The notes under the pieces are model-generated. The model ran no database searches. It had not been told where the DNA came from and saw only the letters and a list, made by a program, of their open reading frames with translations. A DNA stretch of 64,000 bases. Origin: Prinsepia uniflora. Its lineage: Eukaryota; Streptophyta; Magnoliopsida; Rosales; Rosaceae. The stretch lies in assembly GCA_032719365.1 (NCBI GenBank), contig CM064871.1, positions 74,442,383 through 74,506,382 on the forward strand, given 5' to 3'. Shown one piece after another: positions 34,172 to 46,700 of this stretch. The stretch's first letter is position 1, and the number at the start of each line of letters is the position of its first letter. The translations under genes and the position numbers were made by a program.

Positions 34172-34233
34172 GACTTGGAGCTAGCTAGCTTGATATGGAC
34201 TGGACTTGGAGCTAGCTAGCTTGCTATGGACTG
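34172..34233 (+). repeat. Perfect-length 31-bp tandem duplication
   Basis: GACTTGGAGCTAGCTAGCTT plus TGATATGGACTG is followed directly by a second copy with one base changed. Each copy contains the palindrome AGCTAGCTAGCT. Confidence 0.9.
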
Positions 34234-34419
34234 GATACCAATGGCACGAGAAAGGTGAGACATTTGATCTCTGGAGTCTCCGAATGGCTCCTAATATGTC
34301 GAGTTTATGTTGTGTAATGAGTTCTATTTATTCAAATATATTTAAGTGGAGTTCGATCTATTTAATAATTGTATTAAAAATGTCTAATTTGAATCTGACC
34401 TATTAATAAACTAGGTAAT

Positions 34420-34740
34420 TTAGGCCCTTGTAACCTATATAACCTATTTAAGAAACAGGTTATGTTTGAAACTCAATTAATCTATAACATGTTTAATATA
34501 TTTGACATATTACTATAAGTTTTAATGAGTATATAGGTAGATAAATGAGTATATATATGAATTAGTAATTGACACGGTTTAATAAACAGGTTAATATATA
34601 TGTTTAACAGGTTGACCGGAAATATACCCGTTTATTAAACGAGTTAATATGTCATTATATAAGTTAACATGTTGACCTGAAATCCGTCCGTTTATTAATT
34701 AACTCAAAAATAACCTAAAATTTTAGTAATAAAAATTAAT
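34420..34740. mobile_element. Decayed MITE-like repeat with CCCGTTTATTAAACGAG-type motifs
   Basis: Several phrases resembling AGGTTGACC and CCCGTTTATTAAACGAGTTAA, many of them inverted or repeated, run through this stretch. Text of this kind is frequent in plant hAT-like MITEs. I could not define termini. Confidence 0.35.
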
Positions 34741-35489
34741 CTAAATAAATTTCGTACGAATTTCTTGTCGCATATATGGAAAAGCTGGGCAGCAAAAGTA
34801 GCTATCTAGTAGCGATGTCTCACCTACGCTATTGAATGGTTGGACCCCTGACATAAATCCGATTGGTTTCTTCTCCTCTACTATTCTCGAGAACAAGAAC
34901 CATACAAAATCTCTTCATTTCAGCTTCAAATTTATAGCTACGTACATATATACATCACGATCATTATTTATTCTAAGAATGCAATATTTTTAAATATCAA
35001 AATTAAGATTTAGTTTGTTTTATAATCACATATGAACTGAAAATATCCATGTACGTATTAATTAAGTTGAGAAATTAAATTCCAACGGCGCCGCGTATTG
35101 GTTGAAAGAAGTTGGGTGATGAATGAATTATGAAGCCGGCCACTTCCATCTCAGGCTCTTAGCTTGCAAATGATGAAAGACAGATGAGCACCACATTTCA
35201 TTAATTCAATTTTTTATTCCTTCGAACTCTTTTAGTGTCAGTGTGAGAGAACCATCACTGTCCTCCAGCAAATATCTCCCGGGTAGGTAGTTCTAAATTT
35301 AAAAAAGAACAACATTCACTCAAATTTTTATTTGCACATCAATTTGGATTTAATCGGATAAACATCAAACCGCGGTTTGAATTTTAAACTGTTTCATTAG
35401 TATAACAATTTAGTTTTGGATTTTCATTTTGAAATTGTTCGATTCAAAACCGAACCTAAGGTTCTTATTTGACTATATCATATGTACTA

Positions 35490-36075
35490 GTTTTTCTTTT
35501 CACCATATAATATATTGATGTACATGTTCATCACTTAATTCTTAACTATTTTGTGCTACTTCGAATTATATTATATTTAAACATAACCTACTATATTTGA
35601 AATTTAAAATGAAAATTTTAATTTAGTGATGTGTGTGAATGAAATCTTCATATAAAGTTGGGTGATGAATGTGAGTGATGGTTCACTCATCCAAACTTAC
35701 GAACATTGTGTATATATAATAGTTAAGGTGACTTATAAGTCGACTGAAACAGGAAATTAATCTGTTTCAAATCGTTATTTATACTTGAGATTGAATTTGA
35801 CTGAAGGAAAAAAAGTCAAATGGAATGGAACAATTTAGTTTTGAATTTTCAAAATCGTTGGAATTCAAACTTAACTGTTAATTATTATTATTTTTTTATA
35901 TTATTTATTAGTTTATATTTCCATCATATAATACCGATGTAAATGTTCATCACCTAATCCTTAACTATTTTGTGCTACTTTGAATTATAACATATTTAAA
36001 CATAACTTACCATATTTGAAGTTTAAAAGGAAAATTTTAATTTATTGATATGTGTGGATGAAATCTTCATATAAA
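35490..36075 (+). repeat. Pair of long direct repeats (about 165 bp each)
   Basis: 35490-35656 and 35911-36075 share text such as TGTTCATCAC, TTAACTATTTTGTGCTACTT, ATATTTAAACATAAC and ATGAAATCTTCATATAAA, at an offset of about 420 bp. The repeats are non-coding and are flanked by CAAACCG/AACTGTT phrases like those of the hAT fragment at 8868-9033. This suggests a duplicated MITE or two insertions of one family. Confidence 0.8.
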
Positions 36076-36399
36076 TGAATGAAAGCTTGACATGAATCCA
36101 TGAGATCTTAATGAGAATGATTGAATTTTGGAAAGAAAGAAAAATATTGTTTTGGATGAGTATTTTTAGTTAAAAAATTATACCTAAATCATTCAAGCTG
36201 ATCCAAATTCAAAGAGTCAAGTAACATTTTGAATTTGAACGGTTTCCATTTTATTTTTTTAAAATTCAAATCGTATCGAATATTTAAGATTTTAACAGTT
36301 TGAATTTGTGTTATATCCACATCAATTCAAACTTCACTCACCCTCTAATGGTTACATAAATCTTAACAGCTATCATATTATGGTAGTCGGAGACGCGTA

Positions 36400-36452
36400 A
36401 GCCAAGCTGCATGTTTTTTTTTTTTTTTGTTAAATCAGCCAAGCTGCATGTT
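36400..36452. repeat. 16-bp direct repeat flanking a poly(T) insert
   Basis: AGCCAAGCTGCATGTT at 36400-36415 is repeated exactly at 36437-36452, with an 18-base T run and AAATC between. The layout is that of a target-site duplication around a very short retroposed poly(A) tail in reverse, or of a slipped repair event. Confidence 0.7.
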
Positions 36453-37086
36453 GGTCATACTCTCGCACACACAAAAAATTGAAGAAATGTAAAATAAAGT
36501 TGAGTGGCAGCTACAGTTGAATTTTTCTTGGCAACAGCTTTGTGTATGTATGCTTTCTTTCTTACTTTCTTTTGGGAGGCAACGAATGTAGGGTAACACA
36601 ACACACACTCTTTTGCTTGCTTTCCCTCCACTTAACAGCTACACGACAGCCTACCACCGAATTTCAATTTTCAATTCATCTTTTTGCCTTTTTCCATTAT
36701 ATTTCATATTTCTTTTTTACAATTTGGGCCCTAAAATCCTAAATTATGGAATGCCAAGTTGTTGGGCATGACCACCGAATGATGTCTTGGAGAATAGCAT
36801 GAATCAGGGACACACGTCATTATCTGGTGCCACTGTATTAATTCTTAATTCAAATTTTAAGCACAACTTGATCCCTAAGTTAACTTATTATTTCCCTTAA
36901 ACTCCTTAAATTTCATTATATATATACATAAGTAGTAGCCTAGAAGAGTAGGAGGAGGAACAAATCACCACAAAACCAAAATATTTTGTTGCAGCTTCGA
37001 GCAATAGTCTCTTGCTTCTCTCTCTCTCTCTGAACTCGGCTTTCTTATTCTGTGTCTGCCTTTTGTTATCGAAAGAGTAGTAAAAA
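36453..37086 (+). promoter_or_regulatory. Upstream region of HIPP gene 1 with TATA box
   Basis: TATATATA at 36917-36924 lies about 165 bp before the ATG at 37087 and is the best TATA box. A CTCTCTCTCTCT run at about 37018-37030 sits in the presumed 5' UTR, a common feature of plant leaders. No other gene is present. Confidence 0.55.
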
Positions 37087-38072
37087 ATGGGTGCTCTCGA
37101 CGCTCTCTCACACTATTTCTCGATCTCCAAGCCAAGAAGGAAACGAAAGGCAATGCAGGTATATTTTTTTCAAAACCCAAATCTCTTGTTGGCATGTAAT
37201 CTTACTCGTCTAATCATTTGAATTTTTTGCAGACGGTTGAAATCAAGGTGAAGATGGACTGTGATGGCTGTGAAAGGAGAGTTAAAAACGCTGTGTCTCA
37301 CATGAAAGGTAATTCAAATTCCTTAAATCTCTAGTGAATCTCTCTTTGCTTGTTATTATTTTCTCCTAATTAAACAAAACGCACTCTTGCTTCGTGAAAA
37401 TGAAGAACAGTAACAAATATTATTAAGGAACAAGATACAGAAAAAGAGGAGCTTCTGAGCTTCCTCGTAAATGCAAACCGCAAAGTCTCTCTGCAACTCT
37501 GACACCAAAATATTTTGACTCTCTTCTCAACTCTGACATGTTCATAGCTCCCTCTGTTGAAAATCATAATGAATAAAGCACTGAAAAGATCTCAAACCGG
37601 AATCCAAACAGGCCCTTCTTACAATAATCATTACATATTATTCACTGATGCCGCTTAATTTCTGCTCTACATGTAATCATTCAAATCCTACGTCGTTTTC
37701 TATATCATTAGTCAACATAATTATATATATCTATATAAAGAACTTTTTAATCAAAATTAATCAATTATAATTATAATTATTCCAGGTGCTAGGCAAGTGG
37801 AGGTGAACAGAAAGCAGAGCCGCGTGACAGTGACGGGGTACGTGGAGCCGAACAAGGTGTTAAAGAAAGTGAAGAGCACCGGGAAGAAGGCGGAGATTTG
37901 GCCCTACGTCCCTTACAACTTGGTGGCTTATCCTTATGTCGCCGGAGCTTACGACAAGAGGGCTCCCTCCGGCTATGTCCGGAACGTCGCTCAGGCACTC
38001 CCCAGTGCACCCGACGAAAAGTACACCACCATGTTCAGCGATGATAATCCACATGCTTGTTCCATCATGTGA
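37087..38072 (+). CDS. HIPP: Heavy-metal-associated isoprenylated plant protein (HIPP), 3 exons, 144 aa
   Basis: The exons are 37087-37158, 37233-37308 and 37786-38072, with GT-AG junctions. The protein starts MGALDALSHYFS and has a basic patch PRRKRK. It then carries one HMA domain with the metal-binding motif MDCDGC at residues 32-37. The C-terminal tail ends CSIM, a CaaX box expected to be farnesylated, so the protein is probably membrane-tethered. The short form with a basic N-terminus fits the HIPP20/HIPP22 group. Members bind cadmium, copper or zinc and act in metal handling or stress. The middle exon of 76 bp has the same length and phase as in HIPP gene 2 at 48762, so the two share a gene plan. 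Confidence 0.95.
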
Positions 38073-40340
38073 ATTAATGATTAATTAATGTGTAATCAAA
38101 TCAAGTACTAATTAGCTAGTAAGATGAGATCGATCATCCACTGCCACTTTTGTCCTTTTGAGTTTGTGTTTAAATCAGCTGGTTGTTGTATGCTTGTCTT
38201 TCCTTCCTCCTTAATGTTAATTAGCCTTGTAATTAATCCAATGATCTATTTTCGTATTATGTCTCTCATGTTTATTATCAATTATTTCGTATATATATAA
38301 ACTATTATAATTTATAAATAAAATAACAAATTATACTTTATAATAACTTGGGTTATATATTATATATAACATATTCATATATGAATTTTTAAATACGGCA
38401 GTTACTCTCCTTAATTTTTCAAAATGTACATGACATCTTGGCTAATTCGTTAAATTTTATGTCATAAATTCCTTTAGATACTAATGTCTGCCAATTTATG
38501 ACACCAAATTTGAATTTTCTTTTTTTGAATTTCGCTTCCTTTATCTTACTTTTGGAAGCAACAAGGCCTAATTGATAATATTTGAAAAATGGAACTCACG
38601 TACATTATATTAACATTTGACGGAAGTTAAGAAGAAATTTTTTCAACGAATTTGCCAAATATCACGCTTCGAAGAATTCACAGATAATTGTAATATCTGA
38701 ACTTTAAATATAAATCTATTATAAAATGTAAATTATAAAGTAATAAAATGTAATTTTCGTTATAAAAAATATAGACTTTGTGCGGAAAACTGATATTGAA
38801 ATTACTTAGATATTGAATTATTGGATTAGTGGATTAGATATGTTTTGGTAAGGTAAAAAGGTCAATCAAAATACAGTGGTAAGATAAAATTAATTAATAG
38901 CCAAAATACATGAAATCAAATCTTTCGACCACTACCATGTTTGTTTGCGACTAAAACCCATTAAACAACCAAATCATTGCCCCTAAGATGCGGCTGTGTG
39001 ATGAAGCTATCAGCCACTATACACTAAGTGGAAGAATAATTGTTATATTTGTGAAGAGAAGTTGGTGCAATTCGGAAGCAAATTATGTAGTAGATGTATT
39101 GATAATTTGATATTTCTAGATCATGTGAAGAATAAAGCTAGCTCATGTTCGAATTTTCATGATTTATTCGGCTGCTTATAAGGCTCTAGAGCCAGCGACC
39201 AGTATAAGACTCGGTCGACTTGTTAGATATTACGGAGGTTCGGTGAGCACCATGCCAAATCTCTCCACCATTTCCTTCTCTTCCACTTTAGTCAATATGA
39301 ATTCTGATTGCGTAAATCTTGATTGTTCTACAAATTTATGTCTTTAATTTTTTTTTGGTGCATAAAATATGTTTTTTTTCTTCCGACAATTCAATTTTTT
39401 TTTAATTTTAATTTAATATATTTCTTAACGATACAAATTAATGAACAATAAAATTTTAAATATTATAATTGGGTGGGATGAAGTCCAAAAAAAAGGTGAG
39501 ACGAAAGACAAAGAATAATACACGAGATTATGTTCTAATAATATTTCTATAAACTCAATAATTTATTTTGACTATTTCATCGTCAAATGTGATTTTAAAA
39601 TCACTCTTTTAAATTTAGTACATTGCTATAATTAAACAAAAGTAATTTGTTGAATTTGATCACAATCATGGAACTAAAGTCGGTGGATTGGAATATCCCC
39701 ATCTTCATGGTAGTTGCCACGTGTAAGAAGCCCAAGTAAGCCATGAAAATTCAAAGGAAGCTGAATATCCCTCAAGGCCACTTGCCCCATATCGATTTGC
39801 ATGAGCTTTTGGTATGAAGATGACGATGCAAGTTGGTTGATAATATATTATCATAATTAGCAATATTGAAACGATAAGCTCCATGTAACTTTCAACCCCA
39901 CCCCAACTGCTGTGTTAATAATTCAAAATATAACTCATATATAGCATTGGGACAAGATAGGCTTCGTGTAACTTTCGCCTCCAAGTACTTTGCTTGCATG
40001 AATCAACATAAAAATAACCACTATTACATCATTTTCATGTATCTTGATTATCTCCAAATTTTCAAAACGACAAAATTTAGGCAAATAAGAATTAAGTGAG
40101 CAGAATGACACATGACGACTCAATCATAAGACTAATAAAGAAGCATACCCAACTAACACGCAAAGTAATTAAGAGGAAATTGAGCCCCCAATAGAACGTC
40201 TGTCATCCGTCTAACACTTATTACAACGAAAATAATATAAAACAAAAACCTCGAAAATAGAATACAATAGAAAATTCATACTTATATAAACGAGAAATTG
40301 GAACTACCCAACCAGTCCTTAATTATGATATCGATCAATC
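38073..40340. other. Intergenic DNA downstream of HIPP gene 1
   Basis: The stretch is AT-rich. No protein frame with family character and no clear repeat limits were seen. The first 200 bp are the HIPP 3' UTR. Confidence 0.5.
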
Positions 40341-40512
40341 TCCGTACGTCTCCATCTCCATCTTTATGATTTTAGTCTAAGACTTGTACTAATGACACGC
40401 ACCGGTGGCATGCTATTTGGTACACAACGGCTCCGTCTCCGTCTCTATGATTTTAGTCGAAGACTTGTACTAATGACACACACCGGTGGCATGCTTATTT
40501 GGCACTAACAAC
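40341..40512 (+). repeat. Tandem duplication with 81-bp unit
   Basis: TATGATTTTAGTCTAAGACTTGTACTAATG and ACCGGTGGCATGCT (written here with a break) occur twice at an offset of 81 bp, in 40341-40430 and 40431-40512, with only a few base changes. CCGGTGGCATGC carries an RY-like GCATGC. Confidence 0.85.
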
Positions 40513-41440
40513 GCCTAGCTGGCATTTAAAATTTTCCTTTTATCTTAATATTTGATAAGCAATGATTAAGCTTAGTACAAGACAATGGTTAGTCGGTGAC
40601 ATGAATTTATGAATTGACACAACTGATTTTGATTTTTGAGTCAATCTGTATGTGGAGTTTGAAATGCCAAATAGAACTCAACCCTTGGAAGATGCTTTAT
40701 TCCCACAAAAAAATTAGGGTTATAGGCAGAACAAAGCCAAGCGAAGATGATCACGTACTCCATTACCCTCTTTTGCTGGTTCACTGCATGTCTCGCGTGA
40801 TTCCTCAAAAAGTACATATTCTATATACACTTTTTTATAAGTCTTATTCTTTTGAACCAAAATTATGAGATGATTACAAGGGAGGATAACATCTCGCATA
40901 AAAGCTCACTTTTCAAAGAATTTTTGATTCCTTACATTGCAAGTTTCTGATGAGATTTCAAGTATAATGTTTTGGCATAAATTCAAGTCAACAAATGGAG
41001 GTTTAGGAGTAAAGACGGTTACGTGACGAAGGTAGTGAAAATGAGAGACAAAGTAAAAAGGAAAAGAGAAGATGCTCTTCGGTTTGTAACTTTGTGTTGG
41101 GTGGGAAAAAGTAGATGTTACATTTTTTTCTGAAGTTGTTTCTGGGTTGGGCTCTTGTAATTAATCTGGGTCATCAGTCTTCCTTTCCCCTTCTATTTCT
41201 GAGATACTAACACTTGTAATGGAGGCCCATAATGTCTCAAAGAAAAGGCCCTTGGTTTTGTGAGTGAGTTGGACCAAAATTGATAACGAGATCAAATCAA
41301 TGCATGCTCAACCATGTCAAAAAATAGGTTATTTAAAGAAATTGTCGCATGGTAAGTGGTAACATAACAATATAACATGTTATCATTGTGTGACAAAAAA
41401 AAAAAAAACCTACGCCGTTATATCATATATATAGTATATT
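40513..41440. other. Intergenic DNA, no gene seen
   Basis: I found no coding frame of substance. A short run of A at about 41395-41408 marks the edge of the repeat array that follows. Confidence 0.5.
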
Positions 41441-43740
41441 TTCAGGAAAGTCAAAATTGTCACAAAAAGGTTTTAGGAAATAATCTTATAAGAATGATGG
41501 TTAGATTTTCCGAAGTGTCAAGGTTCTATGTGATATGGATACGAACAAAAATCAATATACAACAAATACTGAGATAAGAAACATTGACACGAGAAACATC
41601 AACAGAAGAAACATCGGCAGAAGAAATATGGGTCGACCAACCCCTATACATCGAACATTTTTGGGTTTGGCTTTTCCACAATTGGGATGAGATACATTAT
41701 GTAGGTTTGACGTGATAAGGGCACAAATCATAACTCATATGCAACAAACACTGAGAGGATGGATTAAATAGGTTTGCTGTAATAATATAAATTTTGAAAA
41801 TACAACAATACATGATGGATTAAATAAAATTGGATTTTTTTTACTAGCTATCAAGATTTGCTTGTGTATAACCTTGTTCCAGATAAACATCGGACACCCT
41901 ACATTTGATGATGCTCTATCATATTTAGCATATTTATAGGAAGTTCATAATTGTGACAAAAAAGTTTTAGGAAATCATCTTATAAGGATTATAGTTGTAT
42001 TTTTCAAAGCTACAAGGTTCGTTGTGATAAGGGTACAAATAAGAATTTTTGTGCAACAAACACTGAGACAAAAAACATCGACACAAGAAGCATCGGCACA
42101 GGAAGAACAATCATTTGCCTATTTTTAGTTTTTGATTGTTTAAATCTATACCTGGTTGGATTTATAATAAATGCAGAAAAAAAAAATTATTTGAAAATTA
42201 TTTCATGTGGGAAATATGAATCGTCATGCAATCACTTTAGTGTTTAATTGTTGAAATCTACGCATAGTTGAATTTATAATAAATGAAGAAATATTTTATT
42301 ATCGAGAATATGATGATATAAACTTTGTAAATAAAATAATTAATGATGGCTTCTACTAGCTATCAAGATTTACATGGGGTAAAACCTTGTTCTAGATAGA
42401 CGTAGGCCACCCTATATTTGATACTGTTGTATAATATTTTTAGTGAGGTCAGAATTTAGGAAAAAAAGTTTCAAGAAATCATCTTATAAGGATTATAGTT
42501 TATTTTTCAAAACTGCAGGGTTCACCGTGATAAGGGCACAAATTAGAATTCATATGCAACAAACATTGAGACAAGAAACATCTATTTTTCCTACTCAAAT
42601 ACTTCGTGTGCGATGCTTAAGTGTTTGATTGTTGAAGTCAAATATGGTTGGATTTATAATAAATGCAGAAAAAATTATTATCTAGATTATGATAATATAA
42701 ATTTTGCAAATACAACAATGCAGGCTTTGGCATTGGGGCGGGGCCGGGCAAGCCCGGCCCAAATTTTTTGGATTTGGGCCGGGTCGGGCCGGGCTTATTA
42801 AATAATTTTTAAATTTGCGGGCCGGGTTGGGCGGGTTTAATGACATAAAAAAGAGACCACGGGCTTTTATCGGGCCGGGTTTATATCGGGCTTTCCGGTC
42901 GGGCCTATTAAGCCCACTTGAATTGGGCTTACGTAGACTTTTGCAATAAATTATGTCTCAAATTTTAAAATTACAAAAAAATATTAATAATGAAAAAAAT
43001 ACACAATGGTGCAAAAATGTGGCCTCGTTAAAATAAAATACTCAAGGTCCAAAAACGTTGGGCTTATTAAGTAGGTGAAGGAGTGTTTAGGGTTTGTATT
43101 GGGTATTGGGTATTGAGTATTGGGTATTGGGCTTTTTAAAATAAATTAGGTGGACTTGGGGCTGAGATTTGGATTTGGGTTGAAATATTAGTATTAAGAA
43201 TAGGTTGAGTATTAATTTTTAAATAATAAATATTTTATATCTTCGGACTTATGGGCCGGGTTTATTACGGGCAGTTCGGGCTGGGCTTATCGGGCTTTAT
43301 CGGGCTCGTACCTATCGGGTTTGAACACCATAAGCCTCAGCCCAGCCCGCTAACTCTCGGGTCGGGCTGGCCCGTGACCCATAACGGATCGGGCCGGTTT
43401 TTATCCATGGCCCCGATAAGCCCATGGATTTTTGGACCAAATGGTGAGGGCTACAAGAATGAATGGAAGCTTCATTAAAGTTGGATGTTTCTAAGCTATA
43501 TTATATTTAGCATATATGCAGGGAGGTCAGAACTACGATAAAAAGGTTTTAGGAAATTATTTTATAAAAGTGATAGTTGTATTTTTTGTAGCGAGCAGGT
43601 TCTCTACTTTTATGTGATAAAGAGCACGAATTGGACTCCATATGTAACAAATATTGAGACAATAAACATCGGCACAAGAAATATGAGTTGACTAACACTT
43701 ATACATCAAACATTTTTGGGTTTGGCTTTTTGACGAATGG
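41441..43740 (+). repeat. Tandem array of a roughly 500-bp unit (four starts) with a nested element
   Basis: The unit head (GGAAGTTCATAATTGTGAC or similar, then AAAAAGGTTTTAGGAAAT and CTTATAAG) starts at about 41441, 41936, 42443 and 43519. The first steps are 495 and 507 bp. The last step is 1076 bp because a GC-rich element of about 700 bp sits at 42720-43436 in unit 3. The head is followed in each copy by CAACAAACACTGAGAC and a 15-bp subrepeat GAAACATCGGCACAA. Copies 1-3 also share ACAATAATATAAATTTTG-type tails and a block with CCTTGTTCCAGATA. The array is non-coding. Confidence 0.85.
42720..43436. mobile_element. GC-rich nested element with GGGCCGGGC motifs (hAT-like MITE)
   Basis: The ends are very rich in GGGCCGGGC and its reverse complement (AGCCCGGCCC), in sharp contrast to the AT-rich array around it. 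The middle is AT-rich. Clusters of this kind (GGGCCGGGTT, TATCGGGCTTTATCGGGC) are typical of plant hAT/Tip100-type non-autonomous elements. The right part carries CCCGATAAGCCC. Terminal duplications could not be fixed. Confidence 0.55.
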
Positions 43741-46700
43741 GGTAAGGTCTGTTATGGAGTTGAGGATGCATTAAACCAATGATTTGTTTTCTAAACTGTG
43801 ATTATTGAATTATAAAATTAAAAAGATGGTGCAGGAAGTTTTCCTTTATATTTTTAAAACCTCTGCTTTACATGCCAGTCTATTTTGATTGTACGAATTG
43901 TAACTTGTAAGATATGGCCGCACGTTGCTGCGGGGTTGTTCAATTGATGCAAAACTTGATTTATATATAAAGTTATATTCATCATCATCATACATAAATC
44001 ATCATTTGTGTACTTCTTATGACTACCTATTTACATTGTCATTTTCATTCATGTATGTTGTAACCAATGATGAAAATATTGTGTTTAACATAAATATCGA
44101 TAACTCAATGTATGAATATATTGATAGATATTTCAATATTGATATCATCCATGGTCAATCAAATTTTGGAAATGAGGTAAAAAAAAACTTGGAAAGGAAT
44201 GGTAAAAAAAGGGGGCAAAATAGTTTTGGAATTGAAGGTTTTTCAAGAGGAGAATCATTGTTTTTCAATTAAGTATATTTTCGGCTTCCAAATTCAATTT
44301 CATATGCATCATGTTTTTTTTGTAATTATTAATCAAACCCTAGAAATATGTGAATCAGATTATATGTTTAATTTAAAATTAAATTGCATATTGTTAAAAT
44401 CGAATATTTGCAAATTGCATAATGATTATATGCTCACTTTATTTGCCTTGAAATAAAACTTGAGTTTTTTTTTTTAATATTCTATTTGGAAGTAAACTAT
44501 ACATGGAGTAAATCGTTATTACTTCATTTGTTGGCTGCCATTAATTAATTTTAGCTTTTATATAATTCTAAAAAGGGGAAAACTAGGCATTTTATTGTAC
44601 ACATCATATGAAAGGAGAAAAGGGGCAAAAATGGTATTACAATATTCCTAAATTTAGTATCAGTTGATTATAAACATGAAATCTATATAAATAGATTTAA
44701 GTTATGATAAAATGTTCAAAATGTAATTAAATATACATATATATATATAATGGAAAAATAATATCATTATTTATTCATTTATGTAATTTTTCGTATATTA
44801 TAGTAATATTGTATAACTGACGATAAGTATAAGTATGTATAATATATATATAATGTAATGACTACTAAATAGTGACTCTAAAATGTAAAATGTAACGCTT
44901 TTGTTTTGCTGCCGCATAGCTATTATTTGTGGCAGCTTAGCCTCGCCTAGTGCCTAGGCAGTCGTCAAGCCCGCCATTTAGAACGTTACATATAACCAAC
45001 AAAATATATTGTTGTTAACAATAACAATACTAATAATAATTATAAGAATGATAAATAAATACTCAATGGAAAAATTGAAATTTTATTATTTACTACAAAG
45101 ACGCAAGGAAAAATATAAGGGCAAAACTGATATAAAACTATTCACATAAAAGAAAAGGAAAAAATAAGGGTAACAAAAGCATTGCACTATTCAATATCAA
45201 AGAAAAAAAAAAGGCAAAAAAATTACTGCATGCACTATTGATAAGGAGAGTACCGTTTATTCAGCTTTATTATATAAAAATTTGCATAGCTTGATGAAGC
45301 ATTGGCAATATGATTTTTTTATCTGTATTTTTTTTTTATCTGTGTAATAATATAAGGGAGAGGGAGAATCCAAAGGAGATCAAGTGTGAGCTCCAAGGAC
45401 GTGAATAGACGGATCATATCATGCGTTCTTAACGTACCCTTATGCATGGAATTAATCCCAAATTTGTGGGCCCTTTTTTTCTTCCGATGCTGAGTTGTAC
45501 GACGGCCATAATCCACCCAGCATCCGGATCCTGCATGAAAGATTTCTACCGTCCTTCGTTTTTCTGTAATCAGATTTGCTGATATGATAGAATCTTTACT
45601 TACCGTGAAAATGCAAAGCTTGCTGATGAAGCTGCAACAAGTTAGGAATTCATCTAAGAGGTGAATTTTTTAAATAATTAAAAATTTAATATAATTAAAC
45701 TCATCATAATATAAGTCAAATTAGCTAAATTATATTAAAAAAAATCATATTATGCTAATAATTTACTACAATTATATACATTTATTTTTTACGAATTGTC
45801 GGTTTGAAATCGTTGCATTCTCAAAATAAATTATGATTGAAGTATTATGCGTCAAAAATTTGAAAATTGAAAAGACAAAAATAACTATAATATAAACTAT
45901 GTATTTTTATATCAAAATATCGATAATGTTATATATGTGTGTTAGGAAGCATAAAATTGTATTTTCAAATTGAATGTGAATCCCAAAATATATAATTAAC
46001 TATAATTATATAATAATTATTACTTATTAATAAAATTTTAATTAATTAAAATATATTATAAAATATTTACACATATATTGCATTAAAATATATAAAATTC
46101 AATGGGGGACTCCGGACTCCTTAGGTCCATGCTACCCATGATGCCGCTTCATATATGGAGTCATAGATGCAAATATTAAAATAAAGAGAATAAATATCAG
46201 CAATATTTTTATGAATATGCACGTATTTACAAATCTTAACATAAAAATAAGAATGGAAGAAAAAATCTTCCCTCAATTTCTATAATATAGGTCTATATAA
46301 ATGTTAATAGATGCTTAAATTTTTTCTAAAATTTGATTCAAAATTTTCAAGTTTTATATTAAAATTTTAAATTTTTTTATTGAATATTAATAATATCAAT
46401 ATTGATATATTTTAAAAAAAATTATAATGGATATTTTCATTAAAAGTGATATTTTCATTTTTTGAAAGGAGTACAGGCCCAGCACAGGGTGCTTTTATTA
46501 GCCTTTTTTTGGGTGGTTGCGTGCAATTGCATGCTGTCTTCTGCTGCACTCTCTCTGGGGGACTCAGGCTGCTTTTATCTTCAGAATTCAGAGAAAATGT
46601 AACCATGGAAATGGTTCAAATGCAGAGAGCAAGTGTGTTTGGTAATCGTGACCCATAAAAGTCTTAAAAATGGTCATTCTCTTTGTCTTTTTAACTGGTC

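Noticed and set aside
46520..46580. miR156/miR529-like text on the minus strand
   Set aside because: Similarity to the miRNA is partial and no pairing arm was found.
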